DNA of 64,000 nucleotides from Afifella sp. IM 167 (GTDB taxonomy: Bacteria; Pseudomonadota; Alphaproteobacteria; Rhizobiales; Afifellaceae). The position numbers and the translations under genes are program-made. A model generated the notes under the pieces. That model had not been told where the DNA came from. It did not search any database and was given only the letters and a program-made list of their open reading frames with translations. The stretch spans positions 1 through 64,000 of the forward strand of contig NZ_NSLC01000006.1 of NCBI RefSeq assembly GCF_020144925.1, in the 5' to 3' direction. Below are positions 27,142-36,219 of the stretch, in pieces (the stretch's first letter is position 1; the number at the start of each line of letters is the position of its first letter).

Positions 27142-30012
27142 TTACTCCGCCGCCTCGGCGGGGACCGCCGCGCGCACCCTGGCGGCGCAGAACTTGAACT
27201 CCGGGATCTTGCCGAAGGGATCGAGCTGCGGATTGGTGAGGACGTTCGCCGGCGCCTCGTAGAAGCAGAAGGGGATGAACACCATGCCGGGCGGCACGTC
27301 GCGGTCGGCGCGCAGCTTCAGCGCGATGTCGCCGCGGCGCGTCTCCACCACGATGGCGTCGCCCGGGGCGAGCCCCATCCTTTCCGCCTCGCGCGGATTG
27401 AGCGAGGCGACGGCGACCGGCTCCAGCGCGTCGAGGGCTCCGGCGCGGCGCGTCATCGCCCCGGTGTGCCAGTGCTCCAGCATGCGGCCCGTCGTCAGCA
27501 CCATCGGATAGGCCTCGTCCGGCACCTCGTCGGGCGGGGTGAGGTCGGCCGGCACGAGGCGCGCCCGCCCGTCGGGCGTCGGAAAGCCGGAGGTGAAGAC
27601 GATCTCGTTGCCGGGCGTGTCGTCGCCGTCGGCCGGATAGGTGACGGAGCCCTCGCGCTCCAGCCGCTCCCAGGAGATGTGGTCGAGCGAGCGCATATGC
27701 GAGCGCATCTCCTCATAGACCTCCTTCACGCCCGCATAGTTCCAGTCGAGCCCGACGCGCCGCGCCAGCTCCACGATGAGGTCGATGTCCTGGCGCGCCT
27801 CGCCGGGCAGTTTGAGGACGGGCCGGCCGATCTGCACCTGGCGGTTGGTGTTGGTGTAGGTGCCGAGCTTTTCCGCATGGGCGGAGGCGGGCAGCACCAC
27901 GTCGGCATGAAAGGCCGTCTCGGTGAGGAAAATGTCCTGCACGACGAGATGATCGAGCTTTGCCAGCGCCGCGCGGGCATGGCGCTGGTCGGGGTCCGAC
28001 ATCGCCGGGTTCTCGCCCATGATGTACATCGCCCGGATGGTGCCCTCGTGGATGGCGTCGACGATTTCCACGACGGTGAGGCCGCGCACCGGATCGAGGG
28101 CGCGGCCCCAGTGATCCTCGTAGTGCCCGCGCACATTCTCGTCCTCCACCGACTTGTAGTCCGGAAAGACCATCGGGATGAGGCCGGCATCGGAGGCGCC
28201 CTGCACGTTGTTCTGGCCGCGCAGCGGATGCAGACCCGTGCCCGGCCGTCCGATATGGCCGGTGATGAGCGCGAGCGCGATCAGGCAGCGCGAATTGTCG
28301 GTGCCGTGGATATGCTGCGAGATGCCCATGCCCCAGAAGATGATGGAGCGTTCGGCGGTGGCGTAGAGGCGGGCGACCTCGCGGATCTTCTCGGCCGCAA
28401 CGCCGCAGACGGGCGCCATCGCTTCCGGCGAAAAATCCTTCACCTTCTCCTTCAGCGCCGCAAAGCCGTCGACATGCGCCTGGATGTACTGCTCGTCGTA
28501 GAGCTTTTCAGCGACGATGACGTTGAGCATGGCGTTGAGGAGGGCGACGTCCGTGCCCGGCGTGAAGGTCAATGAATGCGAGGCGTGGCGCATCAGCTCC
28601 TGGCCGCGCGGGTCGATGACGACGAGCTTGGCGCCCTTCTCCGCCGCCTGCTTCAGATAGGTGGCGGCGACGGGATGGTTCTGCTCCGGCCTGGCGCCGA
28701 TGACGATGATGCAGTCGGCCTCCCCCGCCGCGGTGAACGGGGCGGAGACGCCGCCGGAGCCGACGCCTTCCATCAGCGCGGCGACCGAGGAGGCGTGGCA
28801 GAGCCGCGTGCAATGGTCGACGTTGTTGGTGCCGAAACCCTGGCGGATGAGCTTCTGGAAGAGATAGGCCTCCTCGTTGGAGCCCTTGGCCGAGCCGAAG
28901 CCGGCGATCGCCTTGCCGCCGTCCTCGGCGTGGATGCGCTTCAGGCCCGCGGCGGCCCGCTCCATCGCCTCTTCCCACGTCGCCTCGCGGAAGACCTCCC
29001 ACGGATTGGCGGGGTCGAGCATCATGTCGCCGCGCTTCGGCGCATCCTCGCGGCGCACCAGCGGCTTTGTCAGCCGGTGCGGATGGCGGATGTAGTCGTA
29101 GCCGAAGCGGCCCTTGACGCAGAGCCGGTTCTCGTTGGCCGGGCCGCCGCGCCCGTCGACCTGCACGATGGTCTCGTCCTTGACCGCCACGCGCGTCTGG
29201 CAGCCGACGCCGCAATAGGGACAGACGCTGTCGACGATGCGGTCCGGCACGATTTTCCGCGCCCGCGCATCCCCGTCCATCATCGATTTCTCGAAGAGCG
29301 CGCCGGTCGGGCAGGCCTGCACGCATTCCCCGCAGGTGACGCAGGTCGAAGCGCCCATCGGATCGTCGAAATCGAAGACCGGGCGCTCCAGATGGCCCCG
29401 GAAACCCATGCCGATGACGTCGTTCACCTGCACCTCGCGGCAGGCGCGGACGCACAGGTTGCATTCGATGCAGGCGTCGAGATTGACGGCGATGGCGACG
29501 TTCGAGGCGTCGTGGAGAAGGGCGCGGTCGAGATGGCCGTCGCCATGGACGATGTCGTCGGCCTCGTACCCGAAGGCGCCCTGGCGGCCGGCCTCGGCAT
29601 TTTCCACGCCGCCGTCGGCGCGCGAGAATTTCGACGGCAGGCGCGCGCCCGAAGCGCCGATCTCCTCCGCCCAGCGCCAGAACTTCGCTTCCGGGTCCGG
29701 GTGTCCTTGACGCGGCGGCTGGTCGGAAAGGAGGAGCTCGAAGACCATGCGCCGGGCGCGCTCCGCCCGCTCGCCGGCGCTCTTCACCACCATGCCCTCG
29801 GAGGGCTTGCGGATGCATGAGGCGGCGAGCACGCGCTCGCCCTCGATCTCCACCATGCAGGCGCGGCAATTGCCGTCCGGGCGGTAGCCCGGCTCGTCGA
29901 GATGGCACAGATGCGGAATGCGCGTGCCGAGCCGCTTGGCCGCCTGCCAGATGGTCTCGCCCGGCTGGGCGGTGACTTCTTTGCCGTCGAGGGTGAAGGT
30001 GATGTCGCTCAA
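27142..30012 (-). CDS. fdhA: Formate dehydrogenase alpha (catalytic) subunit
   Basis: A 956-residue Mo/W-bis-MGD enzyme oxidising formate to CO2. It probably starts at TTG 30012, giving LSDITFTLDGKEVTAQPGET, with AGGAG eight bases upstream; the TTG overlaps the preceding stop (TTGA). The N-terminal 2Fe-2S domain has Cys36, 49, 52 and 66. The two 4Fe-4S motifs are CIECNLCVRAC and CVTCGECVQACP, followed by CPYCGVGC before the molybdopterin domain. The metal ligand is Cys405 (HCTRLCHASS), so this is a cysteine and not a selenocysteine enzyme. The partner is the fused NuoEF-type subunit at 30644, as in FDH1 of Methylobacterium. NAD is the expected acceptor. Confidence 0.93.
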   Translation of the reverse strand: MSDITFTLDGKEVTAQPGETIWQAAKRLGTRIPHLCHLDEPGYRPDGNCRACMVEIEGERVLAASCIRKPSEGMVVKSAGERAERARRMVFELLLSDQPPRQGHPDPEAKFWRWAEEIGASGARLPSKFSRADGGVENAEAGRQGAFGYEADDIVHGDGHLDRALLHDASNVAIAVNLDACIECNLCVRACREVQVNDVIGMGFRGHLERPVFDFDDPMGASTCVTCGECVQACPTGALFEKSMMDGDARARKIVPDRIVDSVCPYCGVGCQTRVAVKDETIVQVDGRGGPANENRLCVKGRFGYDYIRHPHRLTKPLVRREDAPKRGDMMLDPANPWEVFREATWEEAMERAAAGLKRIHAEDGGKAIAGFGSAKGSNEEAYLFQKLIRQGFGTNNVDHCTRLCHASSVAALMEGVGSGGVSAPFTAAGEADCIIVIGARPEQNHPVAATYLKQAAEKGAKLVVIDPRGQELMRHASHSLTFTPGTDVALLNAMLNVIVAEKLYDEQYIQAHVDGFAALKEKVKDFSPEAMAPVCGVAAEKIREVARLYATAERSIIFWGMGISQHIHGTDNSRCLIALALITGHIGRPGTGLHPLRGQNNVQGASDAGLIPMVFPDYKSVEDENVRGHYEDHWGRALDPVRGLTVVEIVDAIHEGTIRAMYIMGENPAMSDPDQRHARAALAKLDHLVVQDIFLTETAFHADVVLPASAHAEKLGTYTNTNRQVQIGRPVLKLPGEARQDIDLIVELARRVGLDWNYAGVKEVYEEMRSHMRSLDHISWERLEREGSVTYPADGDDTPGNEIVFTSGFPTPDGRARLVPADLTPPDEVPDEAYPMVLTTGRMLEHWHTGAMTRRAGALDALEPVAVASLNPREAERMGLAPGDAIVVETRRGDIALKLRADRDVPPGMVFIPFCFYEAPANVLTNPQLDPFGKIPEFKFCAARVRAAVPAEAAE

Positions 30013-30644
30013 GACCGCAGCTCCTTTATCCCGTCGAGGAGAAGCCGGCCGCCGAGGAGGCCGAAGATCGACCCGAACAGGCCCTCGATGACGCGCGCGA
30101 AGCGGGCATAGCCGCGCAGGGCGGGCCCGGTGGAGAAGAGGAAGGCGTAGGCACCGTAGATGAGCGCGGCGGTGACGAAGGCAAGCGGCCCGAAGCCGAG
30201 GACCTGAAGCGGGGTGAGGCCGGAGCCGAAGAGGAAGGTGCCGACGGCGATCCACATCAGCGCCGCCTTGGGGTTGGTGAGGACCACCAGAAATCCGCGC
30301 CGCCAGGCGGCGCCCGCATCAAGGCGGACCGCCTGCACGCGCACCGAGCCGGCAGCGCCTGTGAAGGCCGCCCTGAGCGCCTTGATGCCGAGATAGAGGA
30401 GATAGGAGCCGCCGACGACCTTCATCGCGGTCAGGAAGGCGGGATAGAGGGCGAGCACGGCGGCGAGACCGAAGGCGACGGCGGCCGACCAGAGAAGGAC
30501 GCCCGAGGCGACGCCGAGGACGGTGAGGAGGGCGGCGCGGCGGCCCTGGCCGAGGGCGACGCCGGCGACGGCGAGCATGTTGGGGCCCGGCGCGGCCTGC
30601 GCGAAGAGGACGCCGGCGAGCGTGACGAGATAGGCGTGGAGCAT
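30009..30644 (-). CDS. LysE/RhtB-family exporter
   Basis: A 211-residue polytopic protein with the family start AYLVTLAGVLFAQAAPGPNM and six or so membrane helices. NPKAALMWIAVGTFLF is the family's conserved NPK segment. Such proteins export amino acids or other small metabolites. GGAGGAG lies just before the start. It overlaps fdhB (TGATG) and fdhA (TTGA), so it is locked inside the formate dehydrogenase operon although no role in formate oxidation is known for this family. Confidence 0.88.
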   Translation of the reverse strand: MLHAYLVTLAGVLFAQAAPGPNMLAVAGVALGQGRRAALLTVLGVASGVLLWSAAVAFGLAAVLALYPAFLTAMKVVGGSYLLYLGIKALRAAFTGAAGSVRVQAVRLDAGAAWRRGFLVVLTNPKAALMWIAVGTFLFGSGLTPLQVLGFGPLAFVTAALIYGAYAFLFSTGPALRGYARFARVIEGLFGSIFGLLGGRLLLDGIKELRS

Positions 30645-32317
30645 CACATCTCCTCCCGGAAATAGGTGAGAAGGTGGTTGAGCGGGTTCGGCGCCGCCTG
30701 GCCGAGCCCGCAGATGGAAGCATCGCGCATCACAGCCTCCAGGTCGCGCAGAACCTCCTCGTCGAGCGGCCCGTCGGTGAGGAGATGGACGAGCTTTTCC
30801 GTGCCGGAGCGGCAGGGCGTGCACTGGCCGCAGCTTTCGTGGCGGAAGAAGCGCATCAGGTTGAGCGTCGCGGCGCGAATGTCGTCCTCCTGCGAAAGGA
30901 CGACGACGGCATGCGAGCCGATGAAGCCGCGGGCGCTCTCGAACTGGCCGAAATCCATCGGCGTGTCGGCCATCGAGGCGGGAAAGATGCCGCCCGAGGC
31001 GCCGCCCGGCAGGAAGGCCTTGAGGCTGTGGCCTTCCGCCATGCCGCCGCAATATTCCGCAATCAGTTCGGCGAGCGTGATGCCGGCGGGCGCCACCTTG
31101 ACGCCGGGTTCGGCGACGCGCCCGGAAACGGAATAGGAGCGCACCCCCTTGGCGCCGTTGCGGCCCTGTTCGGCGAACCAGGCGGCGCCGTTTTCCACGA
31201 TGTCGCGCACCCACCACAGCGTTTCCACATTGTGGTTGAGGGTGGGCCGGGCAAAGACGCCGCGCTCGGCGATATAGGGCGGGCGGTGCCGGGGCAGGCC
31301 GCGCTTGCCCTCGATCGATTCCAGCATCGCCGATTCCTCGCCACACACATAGGCGCCGGCGCCGCGGCGCAGCTCGATGAAGCCGGGCGGGGCAATGCCG
31401 GCTTCCTCGAGGGCCGCGATCTCGCGGCGGAGGATTTCCAGCACTCCCGGATATTCGTCGCGCATGTAGAGGTAGAGCCGTTCCGCCTCCACGGCCCAGG
31501 CGCCGATCAGGGCACCCTCCAGCATCCGGTGCGGATCGGTCTCCAGATAATGCCGGTCCTTGAAGGTGCCGGGCTCGCCCTCGTCGCCATTGACGGTCAT
31601 CAGCCGGGGGCCTTCGAAGGAGCGGACGATCTCCCATTTCTTGCCGGCCGGAAAGCCGGCCCCGCCCATGCCGCGCAGCCCGGCCTCGCCGAGCGCATCG
31701 GCGATCTCGCCCGGGCTCTTTTCCCCGGCGCGGCACGCGGCGAGAAGGCGGTAGCCGCCCCCGGCGCGGTATTCCTGCAGCGGGACATAGTCGGCGATTT
31801 CCGCCGAAAGGTCGCCGGAGGCGGCGACGGCGGCGAGCTTTTCGAGGCTCGCATTTCCGACCGCGCGCTTGCCGGCCATGGCGGCCGGCGCCTCCGCGCA
31901 GCGGCCCATGCAGGGGGCGCGCACGACCCGGATTTCGGACGAGGCGAGGCCGGCTTCCGCCTGTTCGATCAGCGCTTCGGCGCCGGCAAGCATGCAGGTG
32001 ATGGAATCGCAGATGCGGATCGTCACCGGCGGCGGAGCGGCCTCGCCCTCCTTCACGATGTCGAAGTGGTGATAAAAGCTCGCCACCTCGAAGACCTCGG
32101 CCATCGACAGGCGCATGAGATGGGCGAGCGCCCTCAGATGCGGCGCCGCAAGATGGCCGAAGCCGTCCTGGATGAGATGCAGGTATTCGATGAGATGGTC
32201 GCGCCTGAGCGTGCGGCCGGCCAGCAGCGCGGCGATTTCGGCAAGCGCTGCCTCATCGACTTGGCGACCCTTCGGCTCGGCGAATTTCCGGCGCTTCTTG
32301 CCGCGCGGCGCATCCAT
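30644..32317 (-). CDS. fdhB: Formate dehydrogenase beta subunit, fused NuoE-NuoF type diaphorase
   Basis: A 557-residue protein from MDAPRGKKRRKFAEPKGR. Residues 20-170 are NuoE-like with the 2Fe-2S cysteines Cys103, 108, 136 and 140 (CDSITC, CMGRC). The rest is NuoF-like. It has the FMN/NADH loop GMGGAGFPAGKKW, NGDEGEPGTFKDR and AYVCGEESAMLESIEG. The 4Fe-4S cluster uses Cys496, 499 and 502 (ESCGQCTPCRSG) plus a later CGLGQ cysteine. It passes electrons from the alpha subunit to NAD+. Fusion of the two diaphorase units matches FDH1-type heterodimers; in fds systems they are separate genes. It is the first gene of the operon. Confidence 0.92.
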   Translation of the reverse strand: MDAPRGKKRRKFAEPKGRQVDEAALAEIAALLAGRTLRRDHLIEYLHLIQDGFGHLAAPHLRALAHLMRLSMAEVFEVASFYHHFDIVKEGEAAPPPVTIRICDSITCMLAGAEALIEQAEAGLASSEIRVVRAPCMGRCAEAPAAMAGKRAVGNASLEKLAAVAASGDLSAEIADYVPLQEYRAGGGYRLLAACRAGEKSPGEIADALGEAGLRGMGGAGFPAGKKWEIVRSFEGPRLMTVNGDEGEPGTFKDRHYLETDPHRMLEGALIGAWAVEAERLYLYMRDEYPGVLEILRREIAALEEAGIAPPGFIELRRGAGAYVCGEESAMLESIEGKRGLPRHRPPYIAERGVFARPTLNHNVETLWWVRDIVENGAAWFAEQGRNGAKGVRSYSVSGRVAEPGVKVAPAGITLAELIAEYCGGMAEGHSLKAFLPGGASGGIFPASMADTPMDFGQFESARGFIGSHAVVVLSQEDDIRAATLNLMRFFRHESCGQCTPCRSGTEKLVHLLTDGPLDEEVLRDLEAVMRDASICGLGQAAPNPLNHLLTYFREEM

Positions 32318-32517
32318 CCCTTGTTCCTTCTCGGCCGCTTCGGTTTCGAGCGCGCGACCGTTTGTCCTGTTGTAGCGTTCGCCGCCCCCTGGGGCCAAGG
32401 TGGGGCGGGCGAGTTCGCAGGGCTGTCCCTGATGCGTCGCGTTTCGACGCACGAGCGATGATTGGCCTGCTATGGGATGGCCGCTAGAAGGCGGGCGAAC
32501 GATTCCAGGAGAACCAT

Positions 32518-33447
32518 ATGGCCGAGGCCGCGACAGCGCGCATCATCGACGGAAAGACGACCGCCGCGGAGGTGATCGGCAGGGTGAGGGAGGGCCGCGA
32601 GGCGCTTCAGGCCGAGACGGGCGTCAAGCCCGGCCTTGCCGTCGTCATCGTCGGCGAGGACCCGGCAAGCCAGGTCTATGTGCGCAACAAGGGGCTGAAA
32701 GCGGAGGAATGCGGCTTCCTCTCCGAGACCTACCGCCTGCCGGAAGAGACCGGCGAGGAAGAGCTTCTGGCGCTCATTGCCCGCCTAAACGCCGAGCCGA
32801 AGATCCACGGCATCCTCGCCCAGTTGCCGCTGCCCAAGCACATTTCGGAAAAGGCGGTGATCAACGCCATCTCGCCGGACAAGGACGTCGACGGCCTCTC
32901 GCCGGTCAATATCGGCCGGCTCGTCTCCGGCGCGCGCTCCGACGCGCTCGTCTCCTGCACGCCGGCGGGCTGCCTCGTCATGGCGAAAAAAGCGCTGGGC
33001 GACGATCTTTCGGGGCTGAATGCCGTCGTCGTCGGCCGCTCCAACATCGTCGGCAAGCCGGTGGCGCATCTGCTGCTCGCCGAAAACTGCACGGTGACGA
33101 TCGCCCATTCTAGGACCCGCGACCTTGCCGAGGTCTGCCGCCGGGCGGACATTCTCGTCGCCGCCGTCGGGCGCGAGCGGATGATCACCGGCGACTGGGT
33201 GAAGAAGGGCGCCACCGTCATCGATGTCGGCATCAACCGCATTCCGGCGCCGGAGCGCGGCGAGGGCAAGACGCGGCTCGTCGGCGACGTCGATTTCGAC
33301 AGCGCCGCGAAGGTGGCGGGCGCCATCACGCCGGTGCCGGGCGGCGTCGGCCTGATGACCATCGCCATGCTGATGGCCAACACGCTGATCGCCGCCTCGC
33401 GCGCGGCGGGAAAGCCGGAGATCGGCGAGGCGGTGCTGAAGAGGTGA
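32518..33447 (+). CDS. folD: Methylene-THF dehydrogenase/methenyl-THF cyclohydrolase FolD
   Basis: A 309-residue bifunctional enzyme interconverting 5,10-methylene-THF and 10-formyl-THF. It has the substrate segment [14 protein letters not shown] with the catalytic lysine. [23 protein letters not shown] and the NADP-binding [18 protein letters not shown] follow, then [15 protein letters not shown]. It starts 200 bases from the divergent formate dehydrogenase operon, linking formyl-THF chemistry to formate oxidation. The stop overlaps the GTG of the next gene. Confidence 0.95.
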   Translation: MAEAATARIIDGKTTAAEVIGRVREGREALQAETGVKPGLAVVIVGEDPASQVYVRNKGLKAEECGFLSETYRLPEETGEEELLALIARLNAEPKIHGILAQLPLPKHISEKAVINAISPDKDVDGLSPVNIGRLVSGARSDALVSCTPAGCLVMAKKALGDDLSGLNAVVVGRSNIVGKPVAHLLLAENCTVTIAHSRTRDLAEVCRRADILVAAVGRERMITGDWVKKGATVIDVGINRIPAPERGEGKTRLVGDVDFDSAAKVAGAITPVPGGVGLMTIAMLMANTLIAASRAAGKPEIGEAVLKR

Positions 33448-34103
33448 GCAGCACCCCCGGAGGCGCCCCCGGAGGCGATGGCGAAGGCGAGAAGGACGAG
33501 GAAGAGCTCGCCTCGAACGTCGTCGGCATCTACCGCCGCCACGCGCGCGCCTTCGACGCGCAGAGAAGCCGCGCCCTTTTCGAGCGCGGCTGGCTGGAGC
33601 GGTTTTTCGTTGCCCTGCCGGAGGCGCGCGACGTGCTCGACCTCGGCTGCGGCATGGGCGAGCCGATCGCCGGCTACCTGATCGAGAAGGGCTGCCGGCT
33701 GACCGGCCTCGACACCTCGCCGGCGCTGCTGGCGCTGGCGCGGGAGCGCTTTCCGCACGCCGAGTGGATCCAGGGCGACATGCGAGAACTGGCGCTTGCA
33801 CGGCGCTTTGCCGGCATTCTCGCCTGGGGGAGCTTCTTCTTCCTGACGCCGGGCGCGCAGCGCAAGATGTTTGCCCGCTTCGCCGGCCATCTTCGCCCGG
33901 GCGGGGCGCTTCTCTTCACCGCCGGACCGGAGGCCGGCGCGCGGATCGGCACGTTCGAGGGCGAAAAACTCTACCATGCGAGCCTTGCGCCCGAGGAATA
34001 CCGCGACCTGCTTGCCGAAAACGGCTTCGAGGTCGTCCGCTACGTGCCGGAAGATCCTGAATGCGGCGGCTACACGGTCTGGCTGGCGCGACTGGCGAGC
34101 TGA
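33444..34103 (+). CDS. Class I SAM-dependent methyltransferase
   Basis: A 219-residue protein starting at GTG that overlaps the folD stop (GTGA), so it is co-translated with folD. After a Gly/Glu-rich N-terminus, motif I is [16 protein letters not shown], followed by [15 protein letters not shown] (motif II) and [10 protein letters not shown] (motif III). The core resembles small-molecule or ubiquinone-type methyltransferases. The substrate is unknown. Translational coupling suggests a link with one-carbon metabolism, but this coupling is also seen by chance. Confidence 0.8.
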   Translation: MSSTPGGAPGGDGEGEKDEEELASNVVGIYRRHARAFDAQRSRALFERGWLERFFVALPEARDVLDLGCGMGEPIAGYLIEKGCRLTGLDTSPALLALARERFPHAEWIQGDMRELALARRFAGILAWGSFFFLTPGAQRKMFARFAGHLRPGGALLFTAGPEAGARIGTFEGEKLYHASLAPEEYRDLLAENGFEVVRYVPEDPECGGYTVWLARLAS

Positions 34104-34120
34104 CCAGGCAAGGCGGGATT

Positions 34121-34225
34121 CCCCTCCCCCTTGCGGGGAGGGGTTAGGAGAGGGGCGTCTCCGCGCTCTCGTCGACGCGGGAGCGACCCCCCTCCCTGTC
34201 CCTCCCCCCGCAAGCGGGGGAGGGG
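34121..34225. repeat. Pair of GC-rich hairpins
   Basis: CCCCTCCCC/GGGGAGGGG with a 5-base loop (34121-34143) and CCCTCCCCC.../...GGGGGAGGG (34200-34225) have nearly the same sequence in both hairpins. They belong to a dispersed 'CCCCTCCCCCTTGCGGGGAG' hairpin type often seen in GC-rich alphaproteobacteria. The first lies 17 bases after a stop codon and may terminate. Confidence 0.65.
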
Positions 34226-34341
34226 ACGAACTGGCTTCTGCCTTCGCGCCGCGTCCGCCTCTCTCTTGCCGTACGCGCCCCAGAAACCTCTTCTACTTAA
34301 AGACGCTGGCGGGTCGTTCGGCGCCCGCCTAGCTTGCGCGC

Positions 34342-35043
34342 ATGACGGATTTTTCGCCGGGACGCGCGAACAGCAAGGGTCTTTCGGGCGGCCGGCTCGA
34401 CACAGCCTCCTACCACCGCAACCATCTGCCGCTCCGCGCCGTGCTGGCGCCCTATCTGGAAGGGCGCACGGGACATGTGCTGGAGATCGGCGCCGGCTCC
34501 GGCCAGCATGCGCTGGGCTTTGCCCGCGCCTTTCCGGATCTCGCCTTCTGGCCCTCCGATCCCGACCCCGCGCACAGGAAGAGCATCGCCGCCTGGGCGG
34601 AGACCGAAAGGCTCGCCAATCTGCGCGCGCCTTTCTCGCTCGACGTGCGCGAGCCCTGGCGGCTGAACGCCCCCGGCCATCCGCCGGCGGCGCTGCAGGC
34701 GGTGATCGCCATCAACGTCCTGCACATTGCGCCCTGGGACGTTTCCGAGGCGCTGATCGCCGGGGCGGCGAAAAACCTCGTGCCGAACGGGTTTCTGTTC
34801 GTCTACGGCCCTTTTGCGCGGGACGGGGCGATGAGCGAGGGCAACGCCGCCTTCGACGAGAGCCTGAAGCGGGCGAACCCGGTATGGGGCGTCCGGGATA
34901 TCTCGGAGCTGGAGAGGCTGGCCGGGGACGCCGGCATGCGGCTCGAAGCCGTGAAGGACATGCCGGCGGGGAACAATGTGCTGGTGTTCGGGAATTCACG
35001 TGAACGAAGAGCGCATTGGCCTTCTAAGGCTTTGCCCCGTTAG
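34342..35043 (+). CDS. DUF938 methyltransferase-fold protein
   Basis: A 233-residue protein of the DUF938 family, a class I methyltransferase fold of unknown substrate. The family N-terminus (SYHRNHLPLRAVLAPYL) precedes motif I (VLEIGAGSGQHALGFARAF). FWPSDPDPAHRKSI, AINVLHIAPWD and FVYGPFARDGAMSEGNAAFD follow. Members usually end right after the MPANNxxxVF motif. Here MPAGNNVLVFGNS is followed by 14 further residues (RERRAHWPSKALPR) encoded by sequence with different base composition. The native 3' end may therefore have been replaced at the island junction. Confidence 0.85.
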   Translation: MTDFSPGRANSKGLSGGRLDTASYHRNHLPLRAVLAPYLEGRTGHVLEIGAGSGQHALGFARAFPDLAFWPSDPDPAHRKSIAAWAETERLANLRAPFSLDVREPWRLNAPGHPPAALQAVIAINVLHIAPWDVSEALIAGAAKNLVPNGFLFVYGPFARDGAMSEGNAAFDESLKRANPVWGVRDISELERLAGDAGMRLEAVKDMPAGNNVLVFGNSRERRAHWPSKALPR

Positions 35044-35147
35044 GCTGATTGATCGTTTGGAATTTGGCAAGTCAGAAGGTCAACCCGAGGCAATTTAACG
35101 CTTCTTTAACCATATGATTCCGTTATCTTTCTCCCAAGGAGAGAGCG

Positions 35148-35753
35148 ATGCCAGACGCGACGTACAATCTGAACGGAGGCCTTAAGCCAACGCTCAAGCG
35201 CTTTGCTGATCTGGATGGGCCGGACTTCTTTCCTACTCCCCCTTGGGCGACCTTTGCGCTTGTGGACAATGAAGCGTTTAAAGGAGACTTGTGGGAGTGC
35301 GCCTGTGGCGACGGGGCGATGTCTCGTGTCTTGGAAGACGCAAATCCGTCTACTTTCAGCTCCGATCTCTATCGGCGGGGGTACGGCGAGCCAGGAATCG
35401 ATTTTCTCGACCCGGCACGGACCGCAGACAACATCGTCACCAACCCTCCCTACAACTGCGCGGAAGGTTTTGTCGCAAGCGGCCTAAAGCACGCGCGCCG
35501 GAAGTTTGCATTGCTTCTACGCCTTGCATTCCTTGAGGGTGCGAACCGCCAGCGCACAATCTTCTCCCGCTGTCCGCCCTCTCGAGTTTGGGTTTTTAGC
35601 GAACGCATCACATTCTACCCGTCGGGCGTGGAGCGGAAGGGTTCTGGTACCACTGCCTATGCTTGGTTCGTTTGGGACAAAGACGCTTCGACAGGGACCG
35701 AACTAAAGTGGTTCCCGCCAGGCTACAAGGCTCGCTACTCCGTAGGTACCTGA
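35148..35753 (+). CDS. Phage-type DNA N-methyltransferase-like protein
   Basis: A 201-residue protein with AAGGAGAGAG before the start. It shows a methyltransferase motif I variant (LWECACGDGAMSRVLED) and motif IV NPPYN, the catalytic signature of adenine/cytosine amino-methylases. Downstream ALLLRLAFLEGANRQ and GTTAYAWFVWDK resemble small methylases encoded by phages and prophages. Codon use lacks the strong G/C third-position bias of the neighbours, which points to recent transfer. It could protect DNA in a restriction or phage context; target bases are unknown. Confidence 0.7.
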   Translation: MPDATYNLNGGLKPTLKRFADLDGPDFFPTPPWATFALVDNEAFKGDLWECACGDGAMSRVLEDANPSTFSSDLYRRGYGEPGIDFLDPARTADNIVTNPPYNCAEGFVASGLKHARRKFALLLRLAFLEGANRQRTIFSRCPPSRVWVFSERITFYPSGVERKGSGTTAYAWFVWDKDASTGTELKWFPPGYKARYSVGT

Positions 35754-36094
35754 TCTAAGAAGGCAAGGCCTTCGTCAGTGATGCGGATTGACTCGCTCGC
35801 TGAATGATAAGTCGCATAGCCCTTAGTGAACATGCTCGTTTGCGACTCTCGATGCGAGACAAGGTTGCGAACTTTCTGGCTGAAGTAAGTGTCGTGGCGA
35901 CCCTCAAGGATCTCTGCGTCTCGGCCCTCAGGCGCAAATTCTTCAGTGAGGACGTCGATAAGGTCGCTTGTCCTAATCTCACCATTTGGCGCTGCTGCAG
36001 CTGCACGCAACGCCGGAATGACCAAATCTCGCTCACGAACCCTAGCTACCATCGCCCCAGCCTCCACTTCAAAAATGGAGAACAGCAAATTCAA
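35735..36094 (-). CDS. Winged-helix protein resembling the N-terminal domain of Mrr-type restriction enzymes
   Basis: A 119-residue protein. The stretch RDLVIPALRAAAAAPNGEIR, then TSDLIDVLTEEF, TYFSQKVRNLVSHRES and YHSASESIRITDEGLAFL reads like the helix-turn-helix and wing seen at the N-terminus of Mrr-like restriction proteins. No nuclease domain follows. It is convergent with the methylase gene and their 3' ends overlap by 19 bases. An alternative start (MVARVRERD) is 14 codons inside. Low-GC codon use matches the methylase gene. Could be a DNA-binding regulator or specificity factor. Confidence 0.6.
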   Translation of the reverse strand: MNLLFSIFEVEAGAMVARVRERDLVIPALRAAAAAPNGEIRTSDLIDVLTEEFAPEGRDAEILEGRHDTYFSQKVRNLVSHRESQTSMFTKGYATYHSASESIRITDEGLAFLDQVPTE

Positions 36095-36219
36095 TTATAT
36101 TCGTCAATGATACATATTGAGCTGAAATACAATAAGAGTATATATTAATAGATTGGGTGCCAAAGGGCTTTCTCTATGAGCCTACTCACAGAGCGGATGT
36201 TCCCGTTCGTGGCTAGCTC

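Noticed and set aside
28780-28820. Selenocysteine at the formate dehydrogenase active site
   Set aside because: The metal-ligand codon reads TGC (Cys405) and the frame has no in-frame TGA there.
30013-30255. A longer N-terminus for the formate dehydrogenase alpha subunit
   Set aside because: It would overlap the LysE gene in an Arg/His-rich frame; the TTG at 30012 has an AGGAG at the right distance.
35000-35045. A tRNA-like stretch (TTGGCCTTCTAAGGC) near the island's left border
   Set aside because: The anticodon stem does not close and no acceptor or T arm is found, so no tRNA or attachment site could be supported.
35804-36148. A 114-codon plus-strand frame in the AT-richer island
   Set aside because: It is antisense to the winged-helix gene, Cys/Arg-rich and ends in low-complexity residues; no coding signature.
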